In this document: piece after piece, positions 1-7,892 of the stretch
Layout of the letters: each line of letters opens with the position of its first letter
Numbering within the stretch: position 1 is the stretch's first letter
Origin: an uncultured Flavobacteriaceae bacterium
GTDB lineage: Bacteria; Bacteroidota; Bacteroidia; Flavobacteriales; Flavobacteriaceae
Assembly: GCA_947501845.1 (NCBI GenBank)
Contig: CANMXP010000003.1
Coordinates: 1-64,000 of the forward strand
Direction of reading: 5' to 3'
DNA: 64,000 bases
Notes under the pieces: model-generated
Seen by the model: only the letters and a program-made list of their open reading frames with translations
Told to the model about the DNA's origin: nothing
Databases searched by the model: none
Translations under genes and position numbers: made by a program

Positions 1-485
1 CTGTAGCTACTACAAAACAAAAATATATAGAAAATTATCAGCCAAATATTTGTTTTTAAGCACAGTTCATTCAGAGCGAAGCGAAGAATCTCTAAACAAG
101 AAAAGATCTAAGAAACACCATTTTTTAAACAATAGGTAACATGCGTAAATGATTAATATTGAATTATTTGTCATTTCGACAGAGCGAAGCATGAGTGACG
201 AGAAATCTCAGAAGGACGAGGTTCCCTGACTGCCGTTAGGCAGACTCCTCATTTTTTGATTGGAATGACATACAATTTTTAGTTAACAGATAATCTTTTT
301 TAAACAACAGGAAACAATAATGCCATCCAGAATAATAAACAACAAAGGCATCTAAAAGGATTTTGCCCAGTTGGGCATAACAATAATTAGGTGAGAGATT
401 CTTTGTTGTAATCTGAATGACATTGCTTCCCCTTCTTACATAAAAAAAGAGCCAAAAACATCTCGAATAAAGATGCTTTTTAGCT
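1..485. other. Intergenic region, no supported gene
   Basis: No convincing gene. It holds fragments of the flavobacterial REP family (GAGCGAAGCGAAGAATCTC near 76-94 and the fuller copy at 169-270). Open frames here run across the REP and have no family resemblance. Confidence 0.6.
169..270. repeat. REP-like palindromic repeat
   Basis: About 100 bp bounded by the inverted ends TGTCATT and AATGACA, with the typical Bacteroidetes REP core (GAGCGAAGC, then GAGAAATCTC). Fragments of related elements recur at 34831 (inside mfd) and, more diverged, near 45986. Confidence 0.7.
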
Positions 486-818
486 CTAGCTATCAACACA
501 TTCTAAGTCATTATTTTTAATACACTGTTCTATGTTTTCAATAATCATAATAGCAGGTAAAAGTTCTCTGTTGTTAAAAAATTCGGTTGGAAATAATGCA
601 AAAAACGCATCAAACTTTTTGTTTAATAGCAAATTAGTACCCGTATTGTAGCCTGCATCGGCATGAATAATGCCAATAACCCTTAGCCCCGTTTTGCAAT
701 GTTTTTTAACAGCATGGTTTAGCTCAGACTTATCTAGTAATACCATTAATGTGGCTATAAGGGCATAGTGTGGTAGTATAAAACTATCGGGCAATGCAAA
801 GTGGTCTTCTTTTTTCAT
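486..818 (-). CDS. Hypothetical protein (110 aa)
   Basis: A 110-residue protein with no signal peptide and no family that I recognise. It has a hydrophobic stretch near residues 15-30 and an acidic tail ending in two cysteine-containing segments. It starts at an ATG followed by Lys-Lys. It runs divergently from the XRE regulator at 1161, and the gap between them holds a structured element that would lie in its leader or just upstream. It lies outside the cassette array and on the opposite strand to all cassette genes. It could be a remnant of a larger protein; coding is likely but not certain. Confidence 0.5.
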   Translation of the reverse strand: MKKEDHFALPDSFILPHYALIATLMVLLDKSELNHAVKKHCKTGLRVIGIIHADAGYNTGTNLLLNKKFDAFFALFPTEFFNNRELLPAIMIIENIEQCIKNNDLECVDS

Positions 819-900
819 AAAATGTAACGTTGTTAGTTAAACATTTTAAGTTTAGTTCCTTAAAAAAGAGATATTATCTCAAAGCCTATATGTATGGAAA

Positions 901-1011
901 CAAAAAGGGCGTGGAACTCAACTTATCTAAATTGAGGTACTGGTATACCTTGCACGGATAAGAGAGCCCACGCCCGGGTACGTGAGCAAATCTGCTTATC
1001 ATCTCATGTGC
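901..1011. other. Structured inverted-repeat element (possible RNA leader)
   Basis: GGGCGTGG (907-914) pairs with CCACGCCC (968-975) and encloses a small CTCAA/TTGAG hairpin. A second stem pairs GTACGTGAG (978-986) with CTCATGTGC (1003-1011) over 9 bp, two of them G-U type, which suggests folding as RNA. Read on the - strand, the first stem is followed by TTTTTG, as in an intrinsic terminator upstream of the gene at 486-818. I do not recognise a named RNA family. Confidence 0.45.
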
Positions 1012-1111
1012 AAAAATTACCAGTTTTCAATTTAGAGACTCAAAGCGACAGCTTCAAATATTTTCTATACGAAGAATCGCAAAATTATTAAAATGCTAAT
1101 ATATAAAAAAA

Positions 1112-1161
1112 TGACCAATATGTCATTGTTGTTGAAAAAATATGTTATGACCTTGGTGTCA
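1112..1161. promoter_or_regulatory. Paired operators TGAC-N6-GTCA upstream of XRE gene
   Basis: Two copies of the dyad TGAC-N6-GTCA lie at 1112-1125 and 1148-1161, 36 bp apart. The second overlaps the start codon of the XRE regulator. Two equally spaced dyads at the promoter of a DNA-binding protein suggest autorepression; the binding protein is inferred. Confidence 0.5.
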
Positions 1162-1376
1162 TGGAAAATACCTCCAAAGAATTAGCTTTATCTCTACTTG
1201 CAAAAAGAGTAAAAGAATTACGCCATGATAAAGGAGTAAGTCAACAAAATGCGTATAATGATACTGGAATACACTTTGCAAGAATAGAACAAGGTAAAAG
1301 AGATGTTAGCTATTATACTTTAGTTAAAATCTGCGCTTATTTCAAAATCACCTTAATTGATTTTTTTGATTTCTAA
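1161..1376 (+). CDS. XRE-family helix-turn-helix regulator
   Basis: A 71-residue protein made of a single Cro/C1-type helix-turn-helix domain (residues about 12-68). The LAKRVKELRHDKGVSQ segment gives helices 1-2, and GIHFARIEQGKRDVSYYTLVKI gives the recognition region. It would bind DNA as a dimer and act in the cytoplasm. Two TGAC-N6-GTCA dyads precede it, the nearer one touching the start codon, so autoregulation is likely. It sits at the left edge of the cassette array, immediately before a half copy of the array repeat (1401). A role in controlling the array or a lost neighbouring element is only a guess. Confidence 0.8.
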   Translation: MENTSKELALSLLAKRVKELRHDKGVSQQNAYNDTGIHFARIEQGKRDVSYYTLVKICAYFKITLIDFFDF

Positions 1377-1400
1377 CATTTCTTCCTAATTTTACTTAGA

Positions 1401-1466
1401 TGCACTTTATTGCGTTTATCTGGAAATATCAAGAAATAAAGACAGTGAAGTGCGTTTATATAATTG
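1401..1466 (+). repeat. Array repeat, right half only (first copy)
   Basis: Only the long hairpin (CTTTATTGCGTTTAT ... AATAAAGACAGTGAAGTGC) and the TATAATTG|TT end are present; the CTAGCGCTCG hairpin and promoter-like part are missing. It marks the left boundary of the array. The next unit begins TTGTAAGC. Confidence 0.75.
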
Positions 1467-1516
1467 TTGTAAGCAATTTGAGAAATACATTTAAAATATA
1501 AAAAGTAAAAACAAAC

Positions 1517-1867
1517 ATGAATAATGAAAATATTCCTTTCCAATCAATTGACTGGAATAAAATTCCTAAAACTGAACATAAAGGAGAGACTGGAATAGCC
1601 TATTGGCAAACGACGCAATATAACGGATTACGAATTCGGATTGTAGAGTATTCTAAGAATTATTTTGCTGACCATTGGTGCGAAAAAGGACATATTGTAC
1701 AATGTTTAGAAGGTACTTTTGTTAGTGAACTAAAGAATGGTGAAAAAGTAACTTTAACAAAAGGAATGACATATGTTGTTACTGATGGATTGAGTTCTCA
1801 TCGTTCAATTGCTAAAGAAGGCGTGAAATTGTTAATCATAGATGGAGACTTCTTAAAGCAAAAGTAA
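1517..1867 (+). CDS. DHCW-motif cupin fold protein
   Basis: A 116-residue single-domain cupin. The run ADHWCEKGH (about residues 50-58) followed by a glycine turn, an acidic strand and a late H-R-S (about 96-98) matches the small DHCW-motif cupin family, whose biochemical role is not known; the histidines suggest metal binding. It has no signal peptide, so it should be cytoplasmic. It is the only gene of its cassette, which runs from TTGTAAGC (1467) to GCTAACAA (about 1880), imperfect complements of each other. No promoter of its own is apparent between the repeat and the start. Confidence 0.8.
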   Translation: MNNENIPFQSIDWNKIPKTEHKGETGIAYWQTTQYNGLRIRIVEYSKNYFADHWCEKGHIVQCLEGTFVSELKNGEKVTLTKGMTYVVTDGLSSHRSIAKEGVKLLIIDGDFLKQK

Positions 1868-1879
1868 ATAAAAACAACA

Positions 1880-2085
1880 GCTAACAATGTAACCGCAATT
1901 ACGGCGGATTCGACTAGGTCCGAATCCACCCCCAGCTAGCGCTCGTTTGCAACGAGTGACAAAATTATAATTCAACCCTGAATATATTCCTTTATATTTG
2001 GTTTGTATATGTAAAAATAAACATGCTTTATTGCGTTTATCTGGGAATATCAAGAAATAAAACAATAAAGTGCGTTTTATAATTG
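1880..2085 (+). repeat. Hybrid attC-like repeat: GGCGGATT type fused to main array repeat
   Basis: Positions about 1880-1928 resemble the repeat at 26629 (CCGCAATTACGGCGGATTCG ... CGAATCC). From 1931 it continues as a full-length main repeat with the CTAGCGCTCG hairpin, TATATTTG and the long hairpin, ending TATAATTG|TTAGCC. It looks like a recombinant of two site types. Confidence 0.75.
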
Positions 2086-2191
2086 TTAGCCACAATTAGA
2101 AAAAACCATTCGCTAATTGAAAAGAGCAGTTTACTCATTCTGAATTTCGGATATTAAAAAAGGACAGTAGTTTTGAAGAAACTACCGAATT

Positions 2192-2941
2192 ATGAAAAGA
2201 ATAATTGTTGCTTTACTTTTTGCCTTCCCTACTTTTCTATTAAGTCAAAATGATTGTGAAAAATACCTAGGGAAATATATTCCGACTGATCTAAATGACG
2301 CAATTTCTTTTTTTGAATGTAAATGGTCAGAAGATGACCTAAATGGATTTAAAAACAAAGAGGAACAAAATGCGACTTCAGAACTGCATTTTGGAACTGG
2401 AATGTCGTTAAGGAATAATTGGAAACTTTGGGCTGGTACATCGAAAATGTCAAAATACTTTCGAGATTTAGGAATTCATCATCCAGATGATATGTCTAGT
2501 ATTATTTTGACTTCTCTACATAGAAAACTCAATGAAAAACCGATTAAACTGGACAAACAAATCAAATATTATAAAAACTATTGGGCCGAATTGGAACAAA
2601 AACAAAAAGAACGAAGACAAAAATATTTTAGTGAATTCAAAATTGGAAACACTGTCGAATTTCTATATGAACATGATTTTATTTCAAAACGTCAAGAAAG
2701 AAAATATATGAATGACAAATGTTTCGCAACTGCTACTGTAATGGATTTAAATGAAGAAAAGTTGCAATTAAAAATCAAACTTCTCAAGAGTTGCGATAAT
2801 AAAGGAATCATAATTTCAAAATATAAAATTGGAGAAATAATTGATGGGAAATTAGAAACTAAAGGAGAATATGAGCACAAGCTTATGAAAAAAGGTGAAA
2901 TACGTTGGACATCTTATGAGTTATGGGAAACGACAGAATAA
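2192..2941 (+). CDS. Exported hypothetical protein, DUF6794-like N-terminal domain
   Basis: A 249-residue protein with a signal peptide (MKRIIVALLFAFPTFLLSQ), so periplasmic or surface exposed. Residues about 28-130 contain YIPTDLNDAISFFECKWSED, the LHFGTG turn, RNNWKLW and the HHPDDMSSIILTS segment, which I associate with the domain named DUF6794; its function is unknown. The C-terminal half is lysine-rich with predicted beta strands and no motif that I recognise. It is the only gene of its cassette (2086 to about 2957); the cassette ends GTTAGCCAC and GTGCTACAAC are loosely complementary. Confidence 0.75.
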   Translation: MKRIIVALLFAFPTFLLSQNDCEKYLGKYIPTDLNDAISFFECKWSEDDLNGFKNKEEQNATSELHFGTGMSLRNNWKLWAGTSKMSKYFRDLGIHHPDDMSSIILTSLHRKLNEKPIKLDKQIKYYKNYWAELEQKQKERRQKYFSEFKIGNTVEFLYEHDFISKRQERKYMNDKCFATATVMDLNEEKLQLKIKLLKSCDNKGIIISKYKIGEIIDGKLETKGEYEHKLMKKGEIRWTSYELWETTE

Positions 2942-2964
2942 AAAAACGTGCTACAACAATGACC

Positions 2965-3123
2965 CCCCAGCTAGCGCTCGTTTGCAACGCGTGCTATAAA
3001 ATATAATTCAACCCTAAAGATATTCCTTTATATTTGGTTTGTATATGTAAAAACCAACACGTTTTATTGTGTTTATCTGGGAATATCAAAAAATAAACAT
3101 AATAAAGTGCGTTTATATAATTG
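2965..3123 (+). repeat. Main array repeat, full length
   Basis: 159 bp: CCCAGCTAGCGCTCG hairpin, TATATTTG box near 3034, long hairpin with TTTTATTGTGTTTAT against AATAAACATAATAAAGTGC, ending TATAATTG|TTGTAAGC. It is nearly identical to the copies at 3508, 6631 and 14441. Confidence 0.85.
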
Positions 3124-3161
3124 TTGTAAGCAATTTGAGAAAAACCTGAACTGAATTAAAT

Positions 3162-3515
3162 ATGTGGAAACCAATAACCGAAAAAGAACTCTACTCTGAA
3201 ATTTGGAAAACTGAATCTGAATTAGAAGGAAAGTATCTTAATTTTTGGAATTTAATAAACATAAGTCCTGAAAAATGGAGTGAACCGACTTTTGGAAATG
3301 AAGGTGGCGGATTTTGGGTCATTGCAATTTGTGGTCGGAAAATAATTTGGTTTAATGATATTGAGGAAGGATTTAATATTTCTGATTATACTGAATACGG
3401 AAAAATAAACGGATATTATTGCAATCAAGACGAATTGAGTACAACTGTTATAAGTCTATTTGAATTAATAAATTTTGGTGGAGAAATTATTGGACAAACA
3501 GGCCCCTCCAGCTAG
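3162..3515 (+). CDS. Hypothetical cytoplasmic protein ending in the repeat
   Basis: A 117-residue protein with no signal peptide or membrane segment. It is rich in tryptophan and glycine (GGGFWVIAICGRKIIWFNDIE near residues 47-67) and acidic overall. I cannot name the family; size and composition recall small immunity-type proteins, but no toxin partner is present. The last residues (about GPSS) and the stop codon come from the array repeat that starts at 3508, so the original C-terminus may have been cut when the repeat joined. Unlike most units, the cassette has no clear complementary 3' end, which fits loss of the gene end. Confidence 0.6.
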   Translation: MWKPITEKELYSEIWKTESELEGKYLNFWNLINISPEKWSEPTFGNEGGGFWVIAICGRKIIWFNDIEEGFNISDYTEYGKINGYYCNQDELSTTVISLFELINFGGEIIGQTGPSS

Positions 3516-3665
3516 CGCTCGTTTGCAACGCGTGCTATAAAATTATAATTCACACCTGAATATATTCCTTTATATTTGGTTTGTATATGTAAAAATAAAC
3601 ATGCTTTATTGCGTTTATCTGGAAATATTAAGAAATAAACACAATAAAGTGCGTTTATATAATTG
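3508..3665 (+). repeat. Main array repeat, full length
   Basis: 158 bp with CTAGCGCTCG hairpin, TATATTTG, long hairpin and TATAATTG|TTGCCAAT end. Its left end supplies the stop codon of the preceding gene. Confidence 0.85.
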
Positions 3666-3689
3666 TTGCCAATAATTACGATCAAACGA

Positions 3690-4403
3690 ATGAAAGAAAT
3701 CTACGAGCCTAAGTTTGTTGAAAAACTATTTGACAAAATGAGTAGTTCGTATTCAAAAATGAATTACATAACCTCATTTGGATTTAGCGAAAGATGGAGA
3801 AGACAATGCGTTGAGGAAATTGAAATTGAGAAAGGAAAAACGGTTGTCGATTTAATGACTGGAATGGGAGAATGCTGGAAACATATTCTAAAAAAATCAG
3901 ACAAAAACTCAAAATTAATCGGACTTGACTTCTCAACTGAAATGATAAATCGTGCGGAGAAAAACAAAGGAAAGTTCAAAAAATCAAAAATTGAAATTCT
4001 TAAAGAAAACGTCTTTGAAAACTCAATAGAAAATGAAACAGCAGATTTTGTTATTTCGGGTTTTGGGTTAAAGACGTTTAATGATGAACAACTTGGAAAA
4101 TTAGCAAAGGAAATTAACCGAATTCTTAAACCAGATGGGAAATTTTCACTAATTGATGTTTCTGTTCCAAATAGTAAAGTTCTAAAACCATTTTATATGT
4201 TTTACTTGAAAAATATTATTCCGATTTTAGGAAAATTATTTCTTGGAAGTCCAGAGACTTATAGAATGTTAGGAGTCTACACAGAAGAATTTGGAAACTC
4301 AAAAAATTTATATCGGATTTTTAGCAAACTGGAATTTGAAGTTAAATATGTGGAATATTTTTATGGTTGTGCAAGTGGAATTAAAGGATGGAAAATAAAA
4401 TAA
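3690..4403 (+). CDS. Class I SAM-dependent methyltransferase (UbiE/COQ5-like)
   Basis: Taken from the ATG at 3690 (237 aa); an in-frame TTG reading further upstream begins inside the repeat and is unlikely. The SAM-binding fold is clear: VVDLMTGMGE (motif I), LIGLDFSTEMI (motif II), a DFVISGFGLKTF acidic loop, and ILKPDGKFSLIDVSVP (motif III). The start PKFVEKLFDKMSSSYSKMNYITSFG and the later length match the UbiE/MenG-like branch, which methylates quinone precursors, but a lone accessory copy could act on another small molecule. It is the only gene of its cassette, whose ends GTTGCCAATA and TATTGGC are complementary. Confidence 0.85.
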   Translation: MKEIYEPKFVEKLFDKMSSSYSKMNYITSFGFSERWRRQCVEEIEIEKGKTVVDLMTGMGECWKHILKKSDKNSKLIGLDFSTEMINRAEKNKGKFKKSKIEILKENVFENSIENETADFVISGFGLKTFNDEQLGKLAKEINRILKPDGKFSLIDVSVPNSKVLKPFYMFYLKNIIPILGKLFLGSPETYRMLGVYTEEFGNSKNLYRIFSKLEFEVKYVEYFYGCASGIKGWKIK

Positions 4404-4409
4404 CTATTG

Positions 4410-4618
4410 GCCCCGCTACCGCCAGTTTGTAACTGGTGGCGGTTATGTTTTTAACATCTCAGGCTAACACTCGTTTGCAACACGTGCTATAAAATTATAA
4501 TTCAACCCTGAATATATTCCTTTATATTTGGTTTGCATATGTAAAAAAAAAACACGCTTTATTGCGTTTATCTGGGAATATCAAGAAATAAACACAATAA
4601 AGTGCGTTTATATAATTG
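4410..4618 (+). repeat. Hybrid repeat: ACCGCCAGTT hairpin plus main array repeat
   Basis: The ACCGCCAGTT ... AACTGGTGGCGGT hairpin (4418-4443) has a 3-base bulge, like the extrahelical bases of attC sites; the same hairpin recurs at 7506. It is followed by a full main repeat beginning GCTAACACTCG and ending TATAATTG|TTGTAA. Confidence 0.8.
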
Positions 4619-4656
4619 TTGTAAAACATTTATATAAATATTATAAATAAAAAACT

Positions 4657-6600
4657 ATGAATTATATTGAAATACCAAGTAATTTTGATTGGAATAATGT
4701 TCCAGCAAATTATAAAAACTCTACACTAGAGATTAAGTACGTCTTTGATACCAATGTCAGCAATATTAATTTACCTGAAAATATTACTTTAGAATTTAAT
4801 TCAGGTCTTTTTAAAAATGCTACGATTAACTTTAACAATACTAGAATAAGTGCTGCTCAAAATAAAGTCTGCTTTGATACTGACTGTCAATTTTCTGGAA
4901 ACTTAAGAGAATGTGTTTCTGTAAATTGGTTTGGTGTTAAAACAGGTGTGAATAAGCTTACTAATGTATCAGTTAGTGGAGCTTCAATAACTCGAAATGG
5001 ATATGATTTTACGAATGATATTGGTAAAATAATTCAAATATATAAAGCAGGAACAACAGATTCAAATAACAATACTTATTCTTTCCAAGCCAATATAACT
5101 TCTGGAAGTATTGGGACAGCAACACTTAACACATCAGTATTAACATCACAAACAAATACCATTGCGCTTATTGGGGAAGATTCTGGTAACCTTATTGAAA
5201 GTATTTTGAGTATTTCAAAACAGGCTAATGAAATAACATTTAATGGAGAATATTTAATAGGTAAAAATAATGGAAATCTTGCAGTTAATGCTAAGTTATC
5301 ATTAAGCAACCATGATACTGTTTATGATTTTTCAGGAGCCACAATCTATGGAATGCTATTTGTTGCAAAAGGAGCAGCTTTAGCAAAAATAAATAATACC
5401 GTTGTCCGAAATGCAGAAGTATATTCTTTAGGTGACTCAATAAATGCATCTGAAGGTAATACTAATTGGAATGCAGTAGGTCTTTTAGCGGGTGATAACA
5501 ATATTTTTGAAAATATTGTCATCCGAATGAATGGAGGTGTTAGGGCATTGTCTATACAATCTAGCCATACAAATACTGCTTCTGAAATAACTAATACAAC
5601 AGTAACTAATATTAAAATTATAGGAGAAATTGATGCACATTTATCAGATGGCGTTGATATTAGTACAACTCGAGGTGAAATAAGCAATGTAAATGTGAGT
5701 AATGTAACAGCTACTGATGTTGCATCCGTTCTTATTGCTAGAAACAGTGATAGCTCATATAGAATAAAAAATATTAATTGCAATAATATTCAAGGTTCAA
5801 ATATACATCATCGCCCTTTTAGATATTCACTCGTTGAGGGAGGTAGTATAAACGTTGTTAATGTAAATAACAAAAATACAACCCAAAGTCAACCTTTATT
5901 TATAATAGAAGACTCAAAAGATTTAGTTATTAATAATATTTCTATTGTTAATTATTTTAATCTTGTGCATCAAGCTGTTTTAATTAAAAACAATATTTCT
6001 CCAATTTCTATTAATAGTGCATCTGTTATTAATAAAGTTAGTTCATCAAACGCGGCCTTGAACTTGGATTCAGAGGAGTTAAATATCTCCAATATTTATA
6101 TCGAAAATTTCTATTACGCATTTTATGTGCTTCCGCCATCTAATACAATTAAGTCCGCATTAATAAAGGGCCTTATCGTTAAAGGTGTAGAAGAAATTTT
6201 CAACAATGAAGTGGTTAATAGAAATATATTAATTGATAATGTATCGATTATGGATGGTAATAATCAACCTATATCGGGACTTATCGCCTCAGCTTTAGCG
6301 TCATTTAACGGAGTTAGTGCAGCAGTTAATTCAAATATCACCCCTAATCTTGCCTCAAAAAACATAGAATCGATTGTCAAAAATGCAGTCGGTAAATACA
6401 CCATAACATTTAAAAATAAAATATATAGTTATCCGCCAATAATTAGTGGACAAGGAAGACAATACCAGGGTTATGGTAAAGTAATAACCTATGAAAGCTA
6501 TCCAATAGTTGCTACTGGCACTAAAGAGATTACTGTAAGGTGTCAAAACCCAAACGGCACATTAGGTGACAGTGATTTGATAACTGTAATTGTTTTTTAA
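4657..6600 (+). CDS. Right-handed beta-helix (pectate-lyase-like) protein
   Basis: A 647-residue protein rich in N, S, I and V with regularly spaced short strands (for example INNTVVRNAEV, ITNTTVTNIKI, ISNVNVSNVTA), typical of parallel beta-helix coils from about residue 200 to 530. The segment SVNWFGVKTG (about 90-99) resembles the opening of pectate-lyase-3/phage tailspike-type helices. A small beta domain follows at 560-647. There is no signal peptide, unusual for a polysaccharide lyase, so a phage-tailspike or other specialised role is possible; catalytic residues cannot be assigned. At about 2 kb it is one of the longer units and holds one gene. Confidence 0.65.
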   Translation: MNYIEIPSNFDWNNVPANYKNSTLEIKYVFDTNVSNINLPENITLEFNSGLFKNATINFNNTRISAAQNKVCFDTDCQFSGNLRECVSVNWFGVKTGVNKLTNVSVSGASITRNGYDFTNDIGKIIQIYKAGTTDSNNNTYSFQANITSGSIGTATLNTSVLTSQTNTIALIGEDSGNLIESILSISKQANEITFNGEYLIGKNNGNLAVNAKLSLSNHDTVYDFSGATIYGMLFVAKGAALAKINNTVVRNAEVYSLGDSINASEGNTNWNAVGLLAGDNNIFENIVIRMNGGVRALSIQSSHTNTASEITNTTVTNIKIIGEIDAHLSDGVDISTTRGEISNVNVSNVTATDVASVLIARNSDSSYRIKNINCNNIQGSNIHHRPFRYSLVEGGSINVVNVNNKNTTQSQPLFIIEDSKDLVINNISIVNYFNLVHQAVLIKNNISPISINSASVINKVSSSNAALNLDSEELNISNIYIENFYYAFYVLPPSNTIKSALIKGLIVKGVEEIFNNEVVNRNILIDNVSIMDGNNQPISGLIASALASFNGVSAAVNSNITPNLASKNIESIVKNAVGKYTITFKNKIYSYPPIISGQGRQYQGYGKVITYESYPIVATGTKEITVRCQNPNGTLGDSDLITVIVF

Positions 6601-6630
6601 ATAATGTCAATTTATTTTATACTGACATTC

Positions 6631-6789
6631 CCCAGCTAGCGCTCGTTTGCAACGCGTGCTATAAAATTAAAATTCAACCTTGAAGATATTCCTTTATATT
6701 TGGTTTGTATATGTACAAATAAATATGCTTTATTGCGTTTATCTGGAAATATCAAGAAATAAAGACAGTGAAGTGCGTTTATATAATTG
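6631..6789 (+). repeat. Main array repeat, full length
   Basis: 159 bp with CTAGCGCTCG hairpin, TATATTTG, long hairpin in the GACAGTGAAGTGC variant seen also at 1401, and end TATAATTG|TTGGGCAAC. The core here, GTTGGGC, fits the integron consensus GTTRRRY exactly. Confidence 0.85.
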
Positions 6790-6817
6790 TTGGGCAACAT
6801 TTGAAAAACCATCGAGA

Positions 6818-7444
6818 ATGAAAAAATATTTAGGAATAACATTAGTGGCTTTACTTACCATTTCCTGTAAAGGGCAATCTAAATCTGAAAAAAATGTTGG
6901 TGGACCTTGTCAAGATTGCGAAGCAGTTTTGGATTATAAACTGTTTGATTTTGAACCTAAAGCAACAGTTACTTTGCCAAAATTTGAAAATAACAAACCG
7001 AAAGTGAAAATAACAGGAACTGTATTTCAAAAAGACGGAAAAACACCAGCAGAAAATATAATACTATACGTTTATCATACTGATCGAAATGGAATGTATC
7101 AACCAAGTGAAAAACCTATTGGTTGGGAAAAAACTCACGGACAATATCGTGAGTGGCTGAAAACGAGTAAAGATGGAAAATTTACTTTTTACACTTTTAG
7201 ACCAGCACCATATCCTAAAGTTCAAGAACCCGAGCATATTCACATCTACGTAAAAGAACCAAATACTGTCCCATATTATATTGACAGCTATTTTTTTGAG
7301 AGCGACCCAAAACTGACAGCTGAAAAGAGAAAATCCCAAAAAAACAGAGGTGGATCTGGAATTGTAAAACTTGAAATCGAAAATGGAATATGGACAGCGA
7401 ACAGGAATTTGATTTTAGGAATGAATATCCCTGATTATGAATAA
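6818..7444 (+). CDS. Intradiol ring-cleavage dioxygenase-like lipoprotein
   Basis: Taken from the ATG at 6818 (208 aa); upstream in-frame codons lie in the repeat. The lipoprotein signal MKKYLGITLVALLTISCKG has its lipobox cysteine at 17. The body is the protocatechuate 3,4-dioxygenase beta-sandwich: GTVFQKDGKTPAENIILYVYHTD, NGMYQP, TSKDGKFTFYTFRPAPYP and PEHIHIYVK. The conserved tyrosines and PxHIH histidines suit non-haem Fe(III) binding. Exported members of this family are widespread in flavobacteria but their substrate is unknown. It is the only gene of its cassette, with ends GTTGGGCAACA and GTTGCACAAC. Confidence 0.8.
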   Translation: MKKYLGITLVALLTISCKGQSKSEKNVGGPCQDCEAVLDYKLFDFEPKATVTLPKFENNKPKVKITGTVFQKDGKTPAENIILYVYHTDRNGMYQPSEKPIGWEKTHGQYREWLKTSKDGKFTFYTFRPAPYPKVQEPEHIHIYVKEPNTVPYYIDSYFFESDPKLTAEKRKSQKNRGGSGIVKLEIENGIWTANRNLILGMNIPDYE

Positions 7445-7502
7445 AAACGTTGCACAACAATGAATTAAGCTAAATTCCAAGCTTTTTCTCATTTATTTAC
7501 CC

Positions 7503-7706
7503 TGCTACCGCCAGTTTTTAACTGGTGGCGGTTATGTTTTTAACATTTAACGCTAACGTTTGTTTGCAGCGCGTGCTATAAAATTATAATTCAACCCTGA
7601 ATATATTCCTTTATATTTGGTTTGTATATGTAAAAATAAATATGCTTTATTGCGTTTATCTGGGAATATCAAGAAATATACGCAATAAAGTGCGTTAATA
7701 TAATTG
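7503..7706 (+). repeat. Hybrid repeat: ACCGCCAGTT hairpin plus main array repeat
   Basis: Same composition as at 4410. The hairpin is at about 7506-7532, and the main repeat from about 7551 (CGCTAACGTTTG) to TATAATTG|TTAGGATT. The 186 bases between this repeat and the TetR start hold only the TetR operator and promoter. Confidence 0.8.
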
Positions 7707-7866
7707 TTAGGATTCATACGGTATACAAGACACATCCCTATCTGATATGCTTCTATTATTCTTTTAATTATGCCTATTGAAAATCCATTCAGAAATTATA
7801 CTTTTCACAGATTGTAAGGCATTCTATTTATCGTTTCAAAAATTATTTTCAAAAATTTTTTAAAAG

Positions 7867-7883
7867 AATGAATATTCGTTTAT
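7867..7883. promoter_or_regulatory. TetR operator, copy 1 (overlaps -7 box of its own gene)
   Basis: AATGAATATTCGTTTAT with dyad core GAATATTC. It overlaps the TATATTTG -7 box at 7881-7888 of the TetR gene. The exact reverse complement occurs at 8487-8503, before the next gene. Confidence 0.7.
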
Positions 7884-7892
7884 ATTTGTCAT

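Noticed and set aside
236-499. 87-codon frame on the - strand
   Set aside because: It runs across a REP element and has no family resemblance; overlaps the start of nothing credible.
2965-3123. Insertion sequence or MITE explanation for the main repeat
   Set aside because: No transposase, no target duplications and no constant terminal inverted repeats; the bases flanking each copy vary with the unit and pair with the other end of that unit.
6636-7735. Small - strand frames within the main repeats (for example 6636-6842 and 7553-7735)
   Set aside because: They read the repeat itself (LYFLIFPDKRNKAYLF is repeated in each copy), so they are repeat translations, not genes. A similar frame is at 1853-2095.
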